A stretch of 64,000 bases of DNA from Heliopora coerulea (GCA_030142905.1 JASJOG010000060.1:240001-304000), one strand, 5' to 3'; positions 1 through 9,548 are shown, counted from the stretch's first letter. Notes: generated from the sequence alone by a model not told the origin. Numbers and translations: made by a program.

Positions 1-300
1 TTTTAATTAGGGAGGCCCATTGGGCTGCCCAATTAGGTACCCTGCAATCCAATGGTCTTAATAAGAGGTGCGAGTACCGTGCCAAAACACGTATTAATTA
101 TAAAAAGAAGGGTATTCATTTTAATGTAAATTAGTATGTTAATTATTTATGATTTTGTATATATAGAGGTCTCCTCTAAAAATAATTTTTAACGAGCTTT
201 TTAACTGATTAAGGACGAATGTCCGAAACGTCTTTTTAATAAAAAAATTTTTATGGACCATGTGAGAAGTTTTTCTGTCTCTCTTCATTTTATTCGTAAT
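1..300 (+). mobile_element. Possible 3' tail of a truncated Penelope-like element
   Basis: No coding sequence is recognisable. At 205-231 the plus strand has a degenerate hammerhead-like core: CTGATTA (consensus CTGANGA, so one core base differs), a 4-bp stem GGAC/GTCC closing a GAAT loop, then GAAACG. In this window such motifs recur near the ends of GIY-YIG Penelope-like elements, so I infer that a plus-strand element ends here and its body lies left of the window. Weak call based on one motif. Confidence 0.3.
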
Positions 301-390
301 ATAATATCGTTCAGAGGGCTGAATTAGTATCCATGGTGGATCCTTCCGCTGAGGGCTTTTTCGTTTTGCCTGGCCTAGCTTTATTCAATA

Positions 391-494
391 TATATATATA
401 TATATATATATGATGAAAAGTTTGAGAACAAACTTTTCATCATACATATATCCAAGCTTACAAACATCTACACTTAGTAAGATGAAATTTACTA
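391..494 (+). repeat. TA microsatellite plus 3' fragment of SINE family B
   Basis: A (TA)n tract (391-411) is followed by about 84 bp matching the 3' tail of the tRNA-derived SINE family B seen complete at 9185-9460 (the tail ending in CTTAGTAAGATGAAATTTAC). The segment GATGAAAAGTTTG/CAAACTTTTCATC forms a small hairpin. A second TA tract follows at about 496-513. The tRNA-like head is missing. Confidence 0.6.
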
Positions 495-700
495 ATATAT
501 ATATATATATATACATACTATACGTTTAATGGAAATTTAATAAAAATATAAAAACTTTAACTCGAGTTTCACGCTGCACGGTGATCCTCAGACTAAAAGT
601 TAAAACTATTTACAGTGATATATATAGGCAAATCAATTAAAAGATTACAAAATTAATATGGAATGTATTACATAAAATATGAACCTATAGATAAAATTAC

Positions 701-1120
701 CTATTTACATAAAAATTTTGCTGCATGCCTACACTTCGTTACTAGTTCGGATCTTTTGTTCAATAAAAGGCGTTTATCTGCATTTAAAATCAGCAGTTTT
801 TCCGTAGTACACAAGTTGCATGATTTACCTCCGCTCGTGTATGGCTTAGCGTGCTTGAGGATTGACCATTCAATTCTATAAGGTTCGTTATTGGCCTTCA
901 ACTCCCAGATGTATCTAGACAGTGCGGTGCTATTTGCATGTTTCATGTGATTGAAAGAGTGCATGTGGTTGTTAAATCTGGTTTTACATTCACCCTCGGT
1001 CATGCCAATGTAGATTCTCTTTGTATCTTGGGAACACGTCTTCACCGTGGCCTGGCAAACTAAATTCTTTTTCAGGCACGATCCTTTTAACGAAGGAGGA
1101 ATGCCCGTTTCTGGCGGCAT
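701..1120 (-). pseudogene. GIY-YIG endonuclease domain of a Penelope-like element (partial)
   Basis: 139-codon open frame without a clear native start. Residues about 35-75 carry a GIY-YIG-like core (KRIYIGMTEGECKTRFNNH), followed by a helix-rich part containing a Trp-Ser/Leu-rich segment and a Cys-x2-Cys near residue 103. In Penelope-like retroelements this domain lies C-terminal to the reverse transcriptase and nicks target DNA. Here the reverse transcriptase is missing, so the ORF cannot represent a functional element. Family assignment is from motif and from the flanking ribozyme. Confidence 0.6.
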
Positions 1121-1175
1121 GACTCATCCTGTAGAGCACTCACTATGAACCAAGAAGGCCATAGAGCGATATCTA

Positions 1176-1221
1176 ACTACAGACGGAACCGTTTCGGCCT
1201 ATTGGGCCTCATCAGTGTAGT
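1176..1221 (-). ncRNA. Type I-like hammerhead ribozyme
   Basis: All core positions of a minimal hammerhead are present on the minus strand. Stem I is ACTACA (1221-1216) with TGTAGT (1181-1176), 6 bp. CTGATGA is at 1215-1209. Stem II is GGCC/GGCC (1208-1205 with 1199-1196) closing a CAATA loop. GAAA is at 1195-1192. Stem III is ACGG/CCGT (1192-1189 with 1186-1183) with a 2-nt loop. Then comes the cleavage-site C (1182). Predicted cleavage is between 1182 and 1181. Known biology: Penelope-like elements and some retrozymes carry such ribozymes with short stem III. Position upstream of the GIY-YIG ORF at 701-1120 supports this. Confidence 0.82.
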
Positions 1222-1228
1222 GCTGATG

Positions 1229-1321
<93 letters not shown>

Positions 1322-1329
1322 TGTATATA
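1229..1329. repeat. (TA)n microsatellite
   Basis: About 100 bp of near-pure TA with a few TG interruptions, next to the hammerhead-bearing element. The mariner-type fragment at 1330 is inserted at a TA in this tract, so the tract continues beyond it at 1890-1978. Confidence 0.9.
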
Positions 1330-1889
1330 CAGGGTGTCCCAAAAAAATGTATGCACACTTTGAATGATTATAAATACAATGTTTATCAAGACGTATCTAA
1401 GTTTTATTACCCAAGTTAAAGAAGACAAGTGTAGAATTTTTTGAGTTATCGCAGGTGTTCGAACTGATGACCGTTCTGGTCCAGGCACTGCTGATAACGC
1501 GGACAGATGGAATTGCAAACATTACGAATTATGATCATTTCATTTGGTATTTGGGTGCATTTTCTTTCAATTGCTGCTCTCAAATCATTCATTGTTACAG
1601 GTTTTGTGCTACAAACCTTATCTTTGACGTATCTCCATAAAAAAAGTCCACAGGCGTGAGGTCCGGTGAAGGTGGGGGGAATTCAATACTATATCTTCAC
1701 CCAATCCATCTGTTCGGCAGATTTTCGTAAATTAGGCTGTCATATCACGATGGTAGTGGGGAGGTGCTCCATCTTGCTGGATATAAAACTCCTCATCTCC
1801 AAATTGCCCACGAATGCGTGGCATTCGAAAGAAAGTTTGTTGTAGTGAGTTATAATCAAAGTGTGTATACATTTTTTTGGGACACCCTG
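1330..1889 (-). mobile_element. Tc1/mariner-superfamily element, internally decayed
   Basis: Terminal inverted repeats start CAGGGTGTCCCAAAAAAA at 1330 and end with the complement at 1889, flanked by TA at 1328-1329 and 1890-1891 as expected for this superfamily. Total length is 560 bp. Between about 1850 and 1391 the minus strand encodes broken pieces of the transposase C-terminal half: a block like F-Y-I-Q-Q-D-G-A-P-P-H followed by remnants of the S-P-D-L-T-P segment and the conserved C-terminal region. Several stops and frameshifts are present and the N-terminal half is gone. The TIR start is shared with the MITE at 28586-28885. Confidence 0.8.
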
Positions 1890-1939
1890 TATATATGTAT
1901 ATATATATATGTATATATATATATGTATATATCTATCTA

Positions 1940-2026
<87 letters not shown>

Positions 2027-2030
2027 GTAT
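1890..2030. repeat. (TA)n then (GT)n compound microsatellite
   Basis: TA-rich tract with TATC interruptions followed by a (GT)n run from about 1979 to 2029. It continues the tract interrupted by the mariner-type fragment. Confidence 0.9.
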
Positions 2031-2144
2031 AATTATATCGCTTACCTCAAAAAGTCACCGATATAATTCTATTTGCTCTATCTGTGCGATATTGAGCTCT
2101 CTTTGTATTTCGTAAACCAATACGTTTATGTATATATATACGTA

Positions 2145-2600
2145 TATATGAGTACAATACAGCTTTTGGCAGCCTGCTGTTGGCCATCCGACGTATATGC
2201 CCTGCCCAGCGAAGCTGTGACACGGTTATTAAGGCTTCAACACTGACTGTGTGTGCACGGCGCAGTACCAAAAGCTGTATTGTACTCGGAACTGCGCCAA
2301 GGAAAGAGGTCCCAAAGTGGACAAAAATTGCGTTTTAAAGATGTCTTAAAGCGGCATATGAAGAGAACAGGGATCCCGCATGATACCTGGGAGGAAGAGG
2401 CAATCCACAAAGTCAAATGGCGTGAACTGTTAAGGAAGGCCACGTCTACTGTAAAAGAGCAGCGCAATCAAGAATATCAGCGTGCAAATGACCGACGACA
2501 CTCGGCAGCCACTCTAAGCATTTTTCAGTGTAACAATTGTCAGCGTTACTGCAGATCCCGAGCGGGTCTGACCGCCCACATGCGAGCTTGTTTGAGATAG
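2145..2600 (+). pseudogene. C-terminal tail of a LINE ORF2 with a 5' inversion
   Basis: The plus-strand frame 2263-2600 encodes the C-terminal tail typical of some animal LINE polyproteins: a basic segment (GKRSQSGQKLRFKD), a W-x-E-x-A helix region, and a terminal zinc-finger-like motif with C-x2-C near residue 96 and a distal H/C pair. The immediately upstream part of the same protein (RWAGHIRRM...RLPKAVLYS) lies on the opposite strand at about 2260-2150. The two pieces overlap in a short shared segment (around AGTACAATACAGC at 2151 and its complement ending at 2285). That is the signature of twin-primed LINE insertion. The polymerase and endonuclease parts are absent. Confidence 0.7.
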
Positions 2601-2655
2601 GCCTCAACTCAAACACAAGACAGTCATCTTCGGCAACTAAGGACAGCAGCAGCCC

Positions 2656-2757
2656 TACGTATATATACATATGTATATATATATATACAGTATATATATA
2701 TATTTATATATATGAAGCTTACAAACATCTACACTTAGTAAGATGAAATTTACTTAT

Positions 2758-2825
<68 letters not shown>

Positions 2826-2830
2826 TTAAA
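2656..2830. repeat. TA/CA microsatellites around a SINE-B tail scrap
   Basis: TA tracts at about 2660-2712, a 45-bp scrap of the SINE-B tail at about 2713-2757, then (CA)n (about 2758-2781) and (TA)n to about 2826. The same SINE-tail/microsatellite association recurs at 391-513 and around 9450. Confidence 0.75.
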
Positions 2831-2916
2831 TATTGAATTACAAACACAGGTAAGCATATAAACAAGATAAATGTAAACGCCAAGTGAACTTTCCAGAATA
2901 CTATGTTTTGCAACGC

Positions 2917-2945
2917 GTTTCATCACTTTAGCAGCGGCTCTTCAG
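2917..2945 (-). ncRNA. Hammerhead-like motif at the 3' end of PLE A
   Basis: CTGAAGA (2945-2939) matches the CTGANGA core and GAAAC (2921-2917) follows after a poorly paired insert. The next bases can form a short stem III (AC/GT around GC) with a U at the cleavage position. Stem II is weak, so activity is unlikely in this copy. Position after the GIY-YIG block matches the other elements in the window. Confidence 0.45.
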
Positions 2946-3139
2946 GCTTTACAAATTCTAATTAATAATTATGACGTCACTCTTACCAGTTTCTAAGGTG
3001 TCTGTAATTACGTAATTAGGTTGAGTTTTGAGAGGATTTATATTTTTCTTTCAATTATTTTGTTTTGTTTGCTGCACATTGTGCAATGTGTGCACTGACC
3101 GGGAGTATTCAGTATTTTTCGTCAGGTATATGTTGTTGG

Positions 3140-3517
3140 TGTAGGGTCATTCTCTCACGTACTTTTTTTTCTTGTTTCACTTATGTATATTTTCGCTGCA
3201 GTCCATGCAGGTTAGGACATGTAATAAAAATTTGCTGTTACAATCCATGTCATGTGTTACTTTAAAGGGCTGGTTGGTGATTTTGAACGTAAATGAATTC
3301 CCGACGATTATGTGTTCACATGTTGTGCAACGTTTTCCTCCCCACTGTGAAACTGTTCTCTGGGTTTTGTTTGTAAATCTTGATCTTACTAATAGCTGTC
3401 TTAGTTTGGTGGGTGTCTTCTATCCTGAATGAATTTTAATCTTCCCAAAATGGATTTCATGCAACGGCTGCTTTCTAGTATTATGAGTCCTGTCTCTTTC
3501 AGGGAGGTGATTGGTAG
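3140..3517 (-). pseudogene. PLE A: linker and N-terminal part of the GIY-YIG domain
   Basis: Minus-strand frames encode the region joining reverse transcriptase to endonuclease: a segment like R-Q-L-L-V-R-S-R-F, then a Cys-rich block (GGKRCTTCEHIIVGNSFTF) and CNSKFLLHVLTCMDC, which corresponds to the conserved C-x-x-x-x-V-Y-L-L-T-C-x-x-C of this family. The GIY-YIG tyrosine motifs themselves are degraded beyond about 3180. The adjoining Crypton explains why this block is separated from the polymerase at 5761 onward. Confidence 0.6.
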
Positions 3518-5760
3518 ATTATCCCCTCGCCCACCGCGCGAAGCGCGGTGAGAGGGCCGAAGGCCCGAGCGGGTGAGGGTGCTAATCTCGACGAGGGTGG
3601 AGTCCCTTTACAGGGAGAAATATTTTCGCTTTGTGTATGTGTCTTTCTATATATATATATATATATATATCCACCGATTTTGGTCACTCAAAAATGCCGT
3701 GTGCCAGCTCGGGGACTGGTATGTTGTTGAAAAAATCGTACTTAGGTACAGTATTGAAGCAAATCGATTTGGTCTCGTCCTTTTTTCCCTTGTATGGATC
3801 TCTCGCAAGTTGTTTACATTATTTGAACACTGAAGCCAGTAAATGATTTAAGACCGGCAAAGGAAATGGCTTTCTTGGTGCCTGCGACTGGTTACGCCAC
3901 CTCAGTAACTGGACAATTTATGACTTGACAGAGCAGTTCTCAAAGTTAGCTCCTTGGAATATGCATTTTCCAACTGTTCACTTTTTGCAGCAACGCGTTG
4001 TCTTGGTTCTTTTCTGATTTATATGAACAAAAGACGTAAGGGAACTCGCTTGCTGTCAGGACATTTGCTAAGCGACTAACTGTATTAAAACGACATTCTT
4101 CGCTGAAGTTGAATAAATGTCGATTAGTATAAATCTTGGGACTTTTCACGTTCTGGTAACCACTTACCTGAGCTACACAATCACCGGTACGTCTTAATCG
4201 AGTAGCTTGAAAGTACAAGTTCTGTGAACGGAATTGTTTTGAGCAGCTTTCAAAAGTAGCTTCCCGACTTCATTCTTCCCTAAGAGAGACTTCTTGTACG
4301 AAATATTACCGCCAGGATTTTGCTGGTGTTTATTGGTAAAGTAGAATGAAGATTCTGGTTCATTCATGTCTGTAAGACGATTATTTTTGAACATTTTGCA
4401 GTATTTAACCGGATAGCGTTCATGGTCAATTGTTTGAGTAGTGGGATAGAACACTCGTCATCCAGAAGAGTTGTCCAGGCCATGACAGTCTTCGGATGCT
4501 TTCTCCGCTTTCCACACAAAGATTTCATTGCCTCAATCAGGATTTTTTTCGCTATAAAATGTCACCCCATTGAAGATGTTAGGATGTATTTTTGGCTTGA
4601 AACAAAAATGCAAGGTAAACAGCCACCAGGTAACTCGCTGCAAAACTACTTGTTTTTGTTTACCAAATTATCCTTCGGCAAAACAGTTGTCCACTTTAGT
4701 CTTTCTCTCTTCAAGAGTGATATGTGCAGGATTACCTTTGCCGTATTCGATCGGTAATGCTTTCATCAGGATTATAAAACCCCTCAAAAAAGTTTAAAGT
4801 CGTCTGTGTGTAAATTTACCGTTGAACCCTTTGTGTTGAGGTGCCACTGAATGCTTAGTTGAAAATACCCAAGAGTTGCAGATTTATACGCCATTTTTCT
4901 TTTTTATTGATGTTTTGCCTTGGAAAAAGCACATCTTTTACTTCTCTCTTCTCGTTCTTCTTTCGACAAAACTTGCACAAGGTTTGCTTGTCGTATTTTG
5001 TTTTATATTTTGTATTTTCCGATTTTTGGTCAGCGATAAAACTGCAGAACTGGTTCATGTTTTCTTTGTTTACTTCGTCGATTTCGTAATTCGTTTCATC
5101 TTCGTCACCAAAGTGTTGTACCTCCGGATGAATACTTAGCATGAACCCTTACCATAGCAGATCTTAAAAACATTTGTAACCAACTTTGAGGTAACGTATA
5201 ATTTATTAATTTTTTAAGTGAAAAAAATGTCAGAAAAATATTCAATCATGAGCTGTCCGTAATGCCGGCATCCGTTTGATAACCTATGAGAATGCTCCAG
5301 TTTTAAGACGGAAAGTCTGGTCATCTAATAAAACAATCTTTAAGGCAAAATGAGTGAGAAGTCTAATTAGAACACGACACGAATTACCATAAACCCGCAA
5401 ATAATTCAGGGTATTGATCCCATCATTCGTTCTTTAATAATTTAATTGTAAGGATGAACATCTTACCATTTGTTAAGCCGTTGAACGTTATTCTCACCGA
5501 ACGTTTTGTTTTAATAAAGCAGAATTGAAATTTTAAGCGTAAATATGACTATAAGCAGTCTAAATATAAAATAATTTCCAGTTTGGATTGTTGTTTATTT
5601 GTGGCCGAATTCTGTGTAGATTTTTTTATTGCATGTTCTCTTCCAGTTATAGTCAGGAGAATTTGTCTTTTTGAGAATTTTGAAAAATTATTGTTACTTG
5701 AATTCTCGAGAGATATATTGGAACGGTGGGCGAGGGGTTGTTGCGTGCACGTATTTCTAG
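3518..5760 (-). mobile_element. Crypton-type element, copy 1
   Basis: About 2.24 kb inserted in PLE A. The direct repeat TAG occurs at both edges (3515-3517 and 5758-5760). The left terminus contains a perfect hairpin CCGCGC-GAA-GCGCGG (3534-3548), repeated in the other copies. The right terminus ends ...CACGTATTTCTA as in copies 2 and 3. The minus strand carries a decayed tyrosine recombinase. A TA tract lies at about 3650-3670. Crypton assignment rests on the recombinase similarity and the absence of long TIRs. Confidence 0.7.
3946..5142 (-). pseudogene. Crypton tyrosine recombinase (DUF3504/KIAA1958-like), copy 1
   Basis: Frames 5142-4855 (acidic N-terminus, then R/K-rich KFCRKKNEKREVKDV), 4454-4194 (HERYPVKYCKMF ... 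MNEPESSFYFTNKHQQNPGG ... LLGKNEVGKLLLKAAQ) and 4218-3946 (VAQVSGYQNVKSPKIY) follow the order of a tyrosine recombinase: SAM-like N-domain, then the catalytic domain with the post-catalytic G-H-x-N-like segment. Stops and frameshifts separate the pieces. The catalytic H-x-x-R box, expected as N-H-S-V-R-K-T, reads N-N-S-V-H-R-T, so His and Arg are both changed. The element is not self-mobile. Confidence 0.65.
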
Positions 5761-7030
5761 TTTTGATTGAATGTTGTGACCAATATCAGCGTGTCTTGAG
5801 TGGTCTGAGAAGCTCGAGTTATTCTTAGTTCATCTTGCTTAATTGTCTTAGCTTTAGTTATTCCGTTGTTTATTAGGTCTTTTGGATAGGCTCTTTTAAT
5901 GAGTAGGTCACTAAGTTCTTGCAGTCTTTTTTCTCTGTCATCTCTATCCACGATTGTGCATATCCTGTGGGCTAGATTATGGAGGATGTTTCTTTCAATA
6001 CGTCGTGGCTGACTTGATGAATAATCCAAGTATTGCTTTGTGTCTGTAATTTTATAGTTTATATCTGTTAAGAGTCGATCGTGGTCCTTTCTAACCAGTC
6101 CATTCAAAAATGTTATCTGTCCTGTGTTCTGTTCAGTTGTGAACTTTATATTTGAATTCAAGAAGTTCAATGACTTATGGAATTTCTTCAGATATTCTTC
6201 TCCAAATACCCAGTTTATATAGCAGTCGTCCAAATATCGAAACCATTTATTCTCAATGCGTGAGCCCATTTCTTCACCGAATTCCGTAATTGCTTTTTAG
6301 TACATCGGTTTCTCTGGATATCCTAGTACTAGCATGGCATGTGATGCTGCCATTTTTGTCCCAATAGCTGTACTCTTTTTCCGAAGGAGAAGTTTGTCAT
6401 CAAATTAGAATACGTCGTTATTCAATATTATTCTTATTCCTTCAAGAATAAATTAATGAGAAAAGCGGGAAGGGATACTGTCTGGGTACTCCATTAACAA
6501 ATAATCCACTGCTTTTAAGGCCAAATTGTGTGGAATGTTCGTATGTAAACTTGTTATATCGAAGGTTGTGATAATGGTTTCGATGAAGACTGTGCGAGGT
6601 AGTTTGTTGATGAACTTGGTGCTTTCTCTTAAGTTGTTTTCACGAAGGCGACCAACAGTTTAATTAGTATGTCGATCAAATTACTGAGATGACTTGTCGG
6701 ACACATGGGTCCATCCACAATCGGTCTGAATGTTAGTTTGTGAGGTTCGTCAACTTTTACGTACCGACTTCTTCTATTCTTTGTGGTCGATATGATGGAT
6801 TGACTTTTGTGTACTTATGGCAGTCCTAAAAAATTACTTATTCGATAGTTAAACTTTGTGAGGTATTGTTTCTCTGCATCTGACAATTTCGTATTACGTT
6901 TATCAGTCAGTTCCTTTATCTTTTGCATTACTTTGCCATCAATGTCTTTTTCCAGTCTGGTATAAGTTTCTTCATCGCTTAGTATTTCTGCAATTTTATT
7001 GGCACAGTATTCTCTGTTTAATGTTTGAGA
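5757..7030 (-). pseudogene. PLE A reverse transcriptase (broken)
   Basis: Two readable blocks on the minus strand. 7159-6815 gives the fingers region (YCANKIAEILSDEETYTRLE ... KFNYRISNFLGLP, where the family has P-K-x-H-K next); its first 40 or so codons are translated SINE. 6269-5757 gives the catalytic box F-R-Y-L-D-D followed by the thumb (LDYSSSQPRRIERNILHNLA), characteristic of Penelope-like reverse transcriptases. The stretch between them keeps recognisable motifs (D-I-T-S-L-H-T-N-I-P, A-I-G-T-K-M-A) but has stops at several sites. Confidence 0.75.
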
Positions 7031-7503
7031 AACGTGAGAGCTTGGATATATTAAGGTAGATGAACGATCTTTAAGCTCGATACTCAGAAAATGATTTCTG
7101 AGCCCCAGACGGGGATCAAACCCACAACCTTCTGATGACAGGTGAGACGCTCTAACCATTAAGCTACCGAGACTCAGATGGTGAGCTAAGGTGCAAATTC
7201 GATATATATGTGCGACCTAAGCAGAAGCCACCATATATTAGTAATGATTGAAGCAGTTTAATGTTTGAGAAACGCGAGAGCTTGGATGTATTAAGGTAGA
7301 TGAACGATCTTCAAGGTTGATACTCAGAAAATGATTTCTGACACCCAGACGGGGGATCGAACCCGCAATCTTCTGATGACCGGTGAGACGTTCTAACCAT
7401 TGAGCTACCGAGACTCAGATGGTGAGCTAAGGTGCAAATTCGATATATTTGTGCGACTTAAGCGGAAGCCACTATGTATTAGTAATGATTGAAGCAGTTT
7501 AAT
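7017..7503 (-). repeat. Tandem dimer of tRNA-derived SINE family A
   Basis: Two head-to-tail units of about 240 bp (7017-7257 and 7258-7503). Each unit reads, on the minus strand, a leader with TCACCATCTGAGTCT, a tRNA-like part with an A-box-like GTAGCTCAATGGTTAGA, a B box (GGTTTGATCCC or GGTTCGATCCC), then CTCAGAAATCATTTTCTGAG. The pair is bounded by GTTTAATGT at both ends (about 7018 and 7496), a plausible target duplication. Further copies are at 31450-31570 and 36621-36865. Confidence 0.8.
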
Positions 7504-7700
7504 GTAATTAGCTAAACCCTGCACCAAGAAAACAAACTTCACAAAGAACGAATAGAATGCGTTAAAAGAACTAAGGGAAAACAGAAACATTATAATAAAA
7601 TAATAAGACAGTATAATAAAACAATATAATAAAAATAGATATTATAATAAACTAATAATAATAATAAAACAGTAAGACAATACCATAGTATCCTCTGTTC
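7504..7700 (+). repeat. Inverted partial duplicate of the PLE N-terminal region with TAA-rich spacer
   Basis: 7511-7600 on the plus strand is nearly identical to the reverse complement of 7735-7826, which encodes part of the PLE A N-terminus (TKKTNFTKNE block). The spacer between the arms (about 7600-7680) is an ATA/TAA-rich tract. Together with the SINE dimer it forms one 0.66 kb insertion into PLE A, with similar AACAGAG(A/G)ATACT sequence on both sides (about 7016-7004 and 7695-7683, minus strand). Confidence 0.65.
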
Positions 7701-8198
7701 ATTACTAGTACTGCTCCTACCTTGTCAGCTTGTTTTATTATAATGTTTCTGTTTTTCCTTAATTCTTTTAACGCATTCCATTCGTTCTTTGTGAAGTTTG
7801 TTTTCTTGGTGCAGGGTTTAGCTAATTCTTCTTGAGAGGAAATCTCCAAATTAGTCGAGAGCGTCATCTCTTCTTCGTGGAAGGTTGAAGTTCCCTTTGT
7901 TCTTCACAATACTTGGACTTCCTTGACTTAATCTTGTCGACTCTTGGAAATATTCTTGTAGTTTTACTTTTCGTATAAAATGTTTAATGTCGTTTCTTAA
8001 TTCTTCGATGTTCTCTTTCGATGTTAGTGTGTACTTAAGTTCTTTGGAGTGCAGACTAATTTGATGCACACTGATACCTTTGTTGGACAAGTTGATTACT
8101 CTTACGGGTTCCTCATAGTTCGTAGGCTCCTCTTTGTTGTTGGTTCCCAACTCTTCTTTGTCCTTTACTGTTTTTTTCGCCACGGTGGGCGGCGGCAC
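7652..8198 (-). pseudogene. PLE A N-terminal region
   Basis: Frames 8198-7851 and 7867-7652 give the N-terminus of a Penelope-like protein. The first holds a charged segment and E-L-R-N-D-I-K-H-F; the second holds N-E-W-N-A-L-K-E-L-R-K-N-R-N-I-I-I-K-Q-A-D-K, a conserved block just before the polymerase fingers. A frameshift near 7855 separates them. The end of the second frame (LLFYYYY) is translated TAA-repeat insertion, not native protein. Confidence 0.7.
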
Positions 8199-8261
8199 TT
8201 GGATAAAAAATGGTTTGGGGCATAACTACTTGGTTTTGGCCGGGGTTTTGATCTCTTTCGG

Positions 8262-8271
8262 GCTTATACAT

Positions 8272-8312
<41 letters not shown>

Positions 8313-8457
8313 TATACACACGTATATATATACACATATATACATGTATATACACTGTATATATACACATATATATGTACCAACAAATACATATACAAAC
8401 ACACATATATATACACCTATATATATATGTATTTATATATATACATATATATACACC

Positions 8458-8491
<34 letters not shown>

Positions 8492-8549
8492 CATATATAT
8501 ATTTTTTCTCATCAGAATTGTTTTCTTACAATAAACGGTCGAGTGAAAG

Positions 8550-8583
<34 letters not shown>
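8262..8583. repeat. TA/CA-rich microsatellite block
   Basis: Long interrupted TA tracts with TACACA units (8270-8512) and a pure TA run (8553-8583), separated by about 40 bp of unique sequence. Long open frames across it, made of Y-I repeats, are artefacts of the repeat. Confidence 0.9.
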
Positions 8584-8589
<6 letters not shown>

Positions 8590-9451
8590 AAAAGTTTGTT
8601 CTCAAGCTTTTATCTCAGAAAACCTCTGAGCTCCCCAACGGAAATCGAACCCGTGTCTCCCGATTGCCGGTACGGTTGTTTTGCCACTACACTATAGGGT
8701 CTCAGACGGCAAGCATGATGTTAATTAGAGACCTGGTTCGAAATATTGATATGCCTCTTTCGTACTTGAAAGCTGAACATACCTGTAATGTGATATTGTA
8801 TGTAAGTAAATTTCATCTTACTAAGTGTAGATGTTTGTAAGCTTGGATATATGTATGATGAAAAGTTTGTTCTCAAGCTTTTATCTCAGAAAACTTCTGA
8901 GCTCCCCAACGGGAATCGAACATACATTACAGGTATGTTCAGCTTTCAAGTACGAAAGAGGCATATCAATATTTCGAACCAGGTCTCTAATTAACATCAT
9001 GCTTGCCGTCTGAGACCAAATAGTGTAGTGGCAAAACAACCGTACCGGCAATCGGCAGACACGGGTTCGATTCCCGTTGGGGAGCTCAGAAGTTTTCTGA
9101 GATAAAAGCTTGAGAACAAACTTTTCATCATACATATATCCAAGCTTACAAACATCTACACTTAGTAAGATGAAATTTACTTACATACAATATCACATTA
9201 CAGGTATGTTCAGCTTTCAAGTACGAAAGAGGCATATCAATATTTCGAACCAGGTCTCTAATTAACATCATGCTTATAGTCTGAGACCCTATAGTGTAGT
9301 AGCAAAACAACCGTACCGGCAATCGGGAGACACGGGTTCGATTCCTGTTGGGGAGCTCAGAAGTTTTCTGAGATAAAAGCTTGAGAACAAACTTTTCATC
9401 ATACATATATCCAAGCTTACAAACATCTACACTTAGTAAGATGAAATTTAC

Positions 9452-9460
<9 letters not shown>
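8584..9460. repeat. SINE family B cluster, tail-to-tail inverted
   Basis: Four copies: minus 8584-8800 (tail truncated), minus 8801-8921 (tail only), plus 8922-9184 and plus 9185-9460. Complete copies have a 110-bp leader, a tRNA-like part with A-box-like TAGTGTAGTGGC and B box GGTTCGATTCC (9063-9073; 9335-9345), then a tail ending ATGAAATTTACTTACATA. The two minus and two plus copies form an inverted repeat centred near 8921. Because the units lack acceptor-stem pairing and sit in a repeat family, these are SINEs, not tRNA genes. Confidence 0.8.
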
Positions 9461-9482
<22 letters not shown>

Positions 9483-9516
9483 CATCCTACAAACTTTATT
9501 TAAAAAAAGAAGTAAC

Positions 9517-9548
9517 AACTACGTTTCGAGGACCGGCCCCTTCTTCAG
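9517..9548 (-). ncRNA. Hammerhead-like motif, 3' end of PLE C (left copy)
   Basis: CTGAAGA, one unpaired base, stem GGGG/CCTC with loop CCGGT, then GAAAC, a 2-bp stem III (AC/GT around GTA) and U at the cleavage position. The same motif is at 11753-11784 on the plus strand. Stem I is not obvious, so this may be a degenerate or tertiary-dependent hammerhead. Confidence 0.5.

Larger units (their letters stand above)
540..1221 (-). mobile_element. Penelope-like element fragment (ribozyme, GIY-YIG, 3' motif)
   Basis: Minus-strand fragment between TA microsatellites. In element order it has a hammerhead ribozyme (1221-1176), a GIY-YIG-type endonuclease ORF (1120-701) and a second, degenerate hammerhead-like motif (591-566: CTGAGGA followed by GAAAC). 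The reverse transcriptase is absent, so this is a deleted or truncated copy. Penelope-like elements are known to carry such ribozymes in their terminal repeats; this arrangement fits that. Confidence 0.65.
2830..8270 (-). mobile_element. Penelope-like element A, split by a Crypton and a SINE composite
   Basis: Three separated blocks read in one order on the minus strand: an N-terminal block (8198-7652), a reverse-transcriptase block (about 7016-5757) and the linker plus GIY-YIG block (about 3517-3140), ending with a hammerhead-like motif at 2945-2917. Removing the Crypton (3518-5760) leaves adjoining parts of one protein, and removing 7017-7680 rejoins the N-terminal block to the polymerase. 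The copy carries many stops and frameshifts. TA/CA microsatellites lie at both outer ends. Confidence 0.75.

Noticed and set aside
1145..2115. Open frames made of Y-I or C-V repeats across TA and GT tracts
   Set aside because: They are translations of microsatellites in several frames, without any codon or motif support.
4859..5139. Plus-strand hydrophobic ORFs over the Crypton N-terminus (also 16630-16925 and 45353-45631)
   Set aside because: They mirror the acidic and Lys-rich minus-strand recombinase frame and are conserved only because the elements are copies.
9038..9110. tRNA gene at the B-box-containing segment
   Set aside because: A and B boxes are present, but no acceptor-stem or anticodon-stem pairing was found and the segment is part of a multi-copy SINE family.
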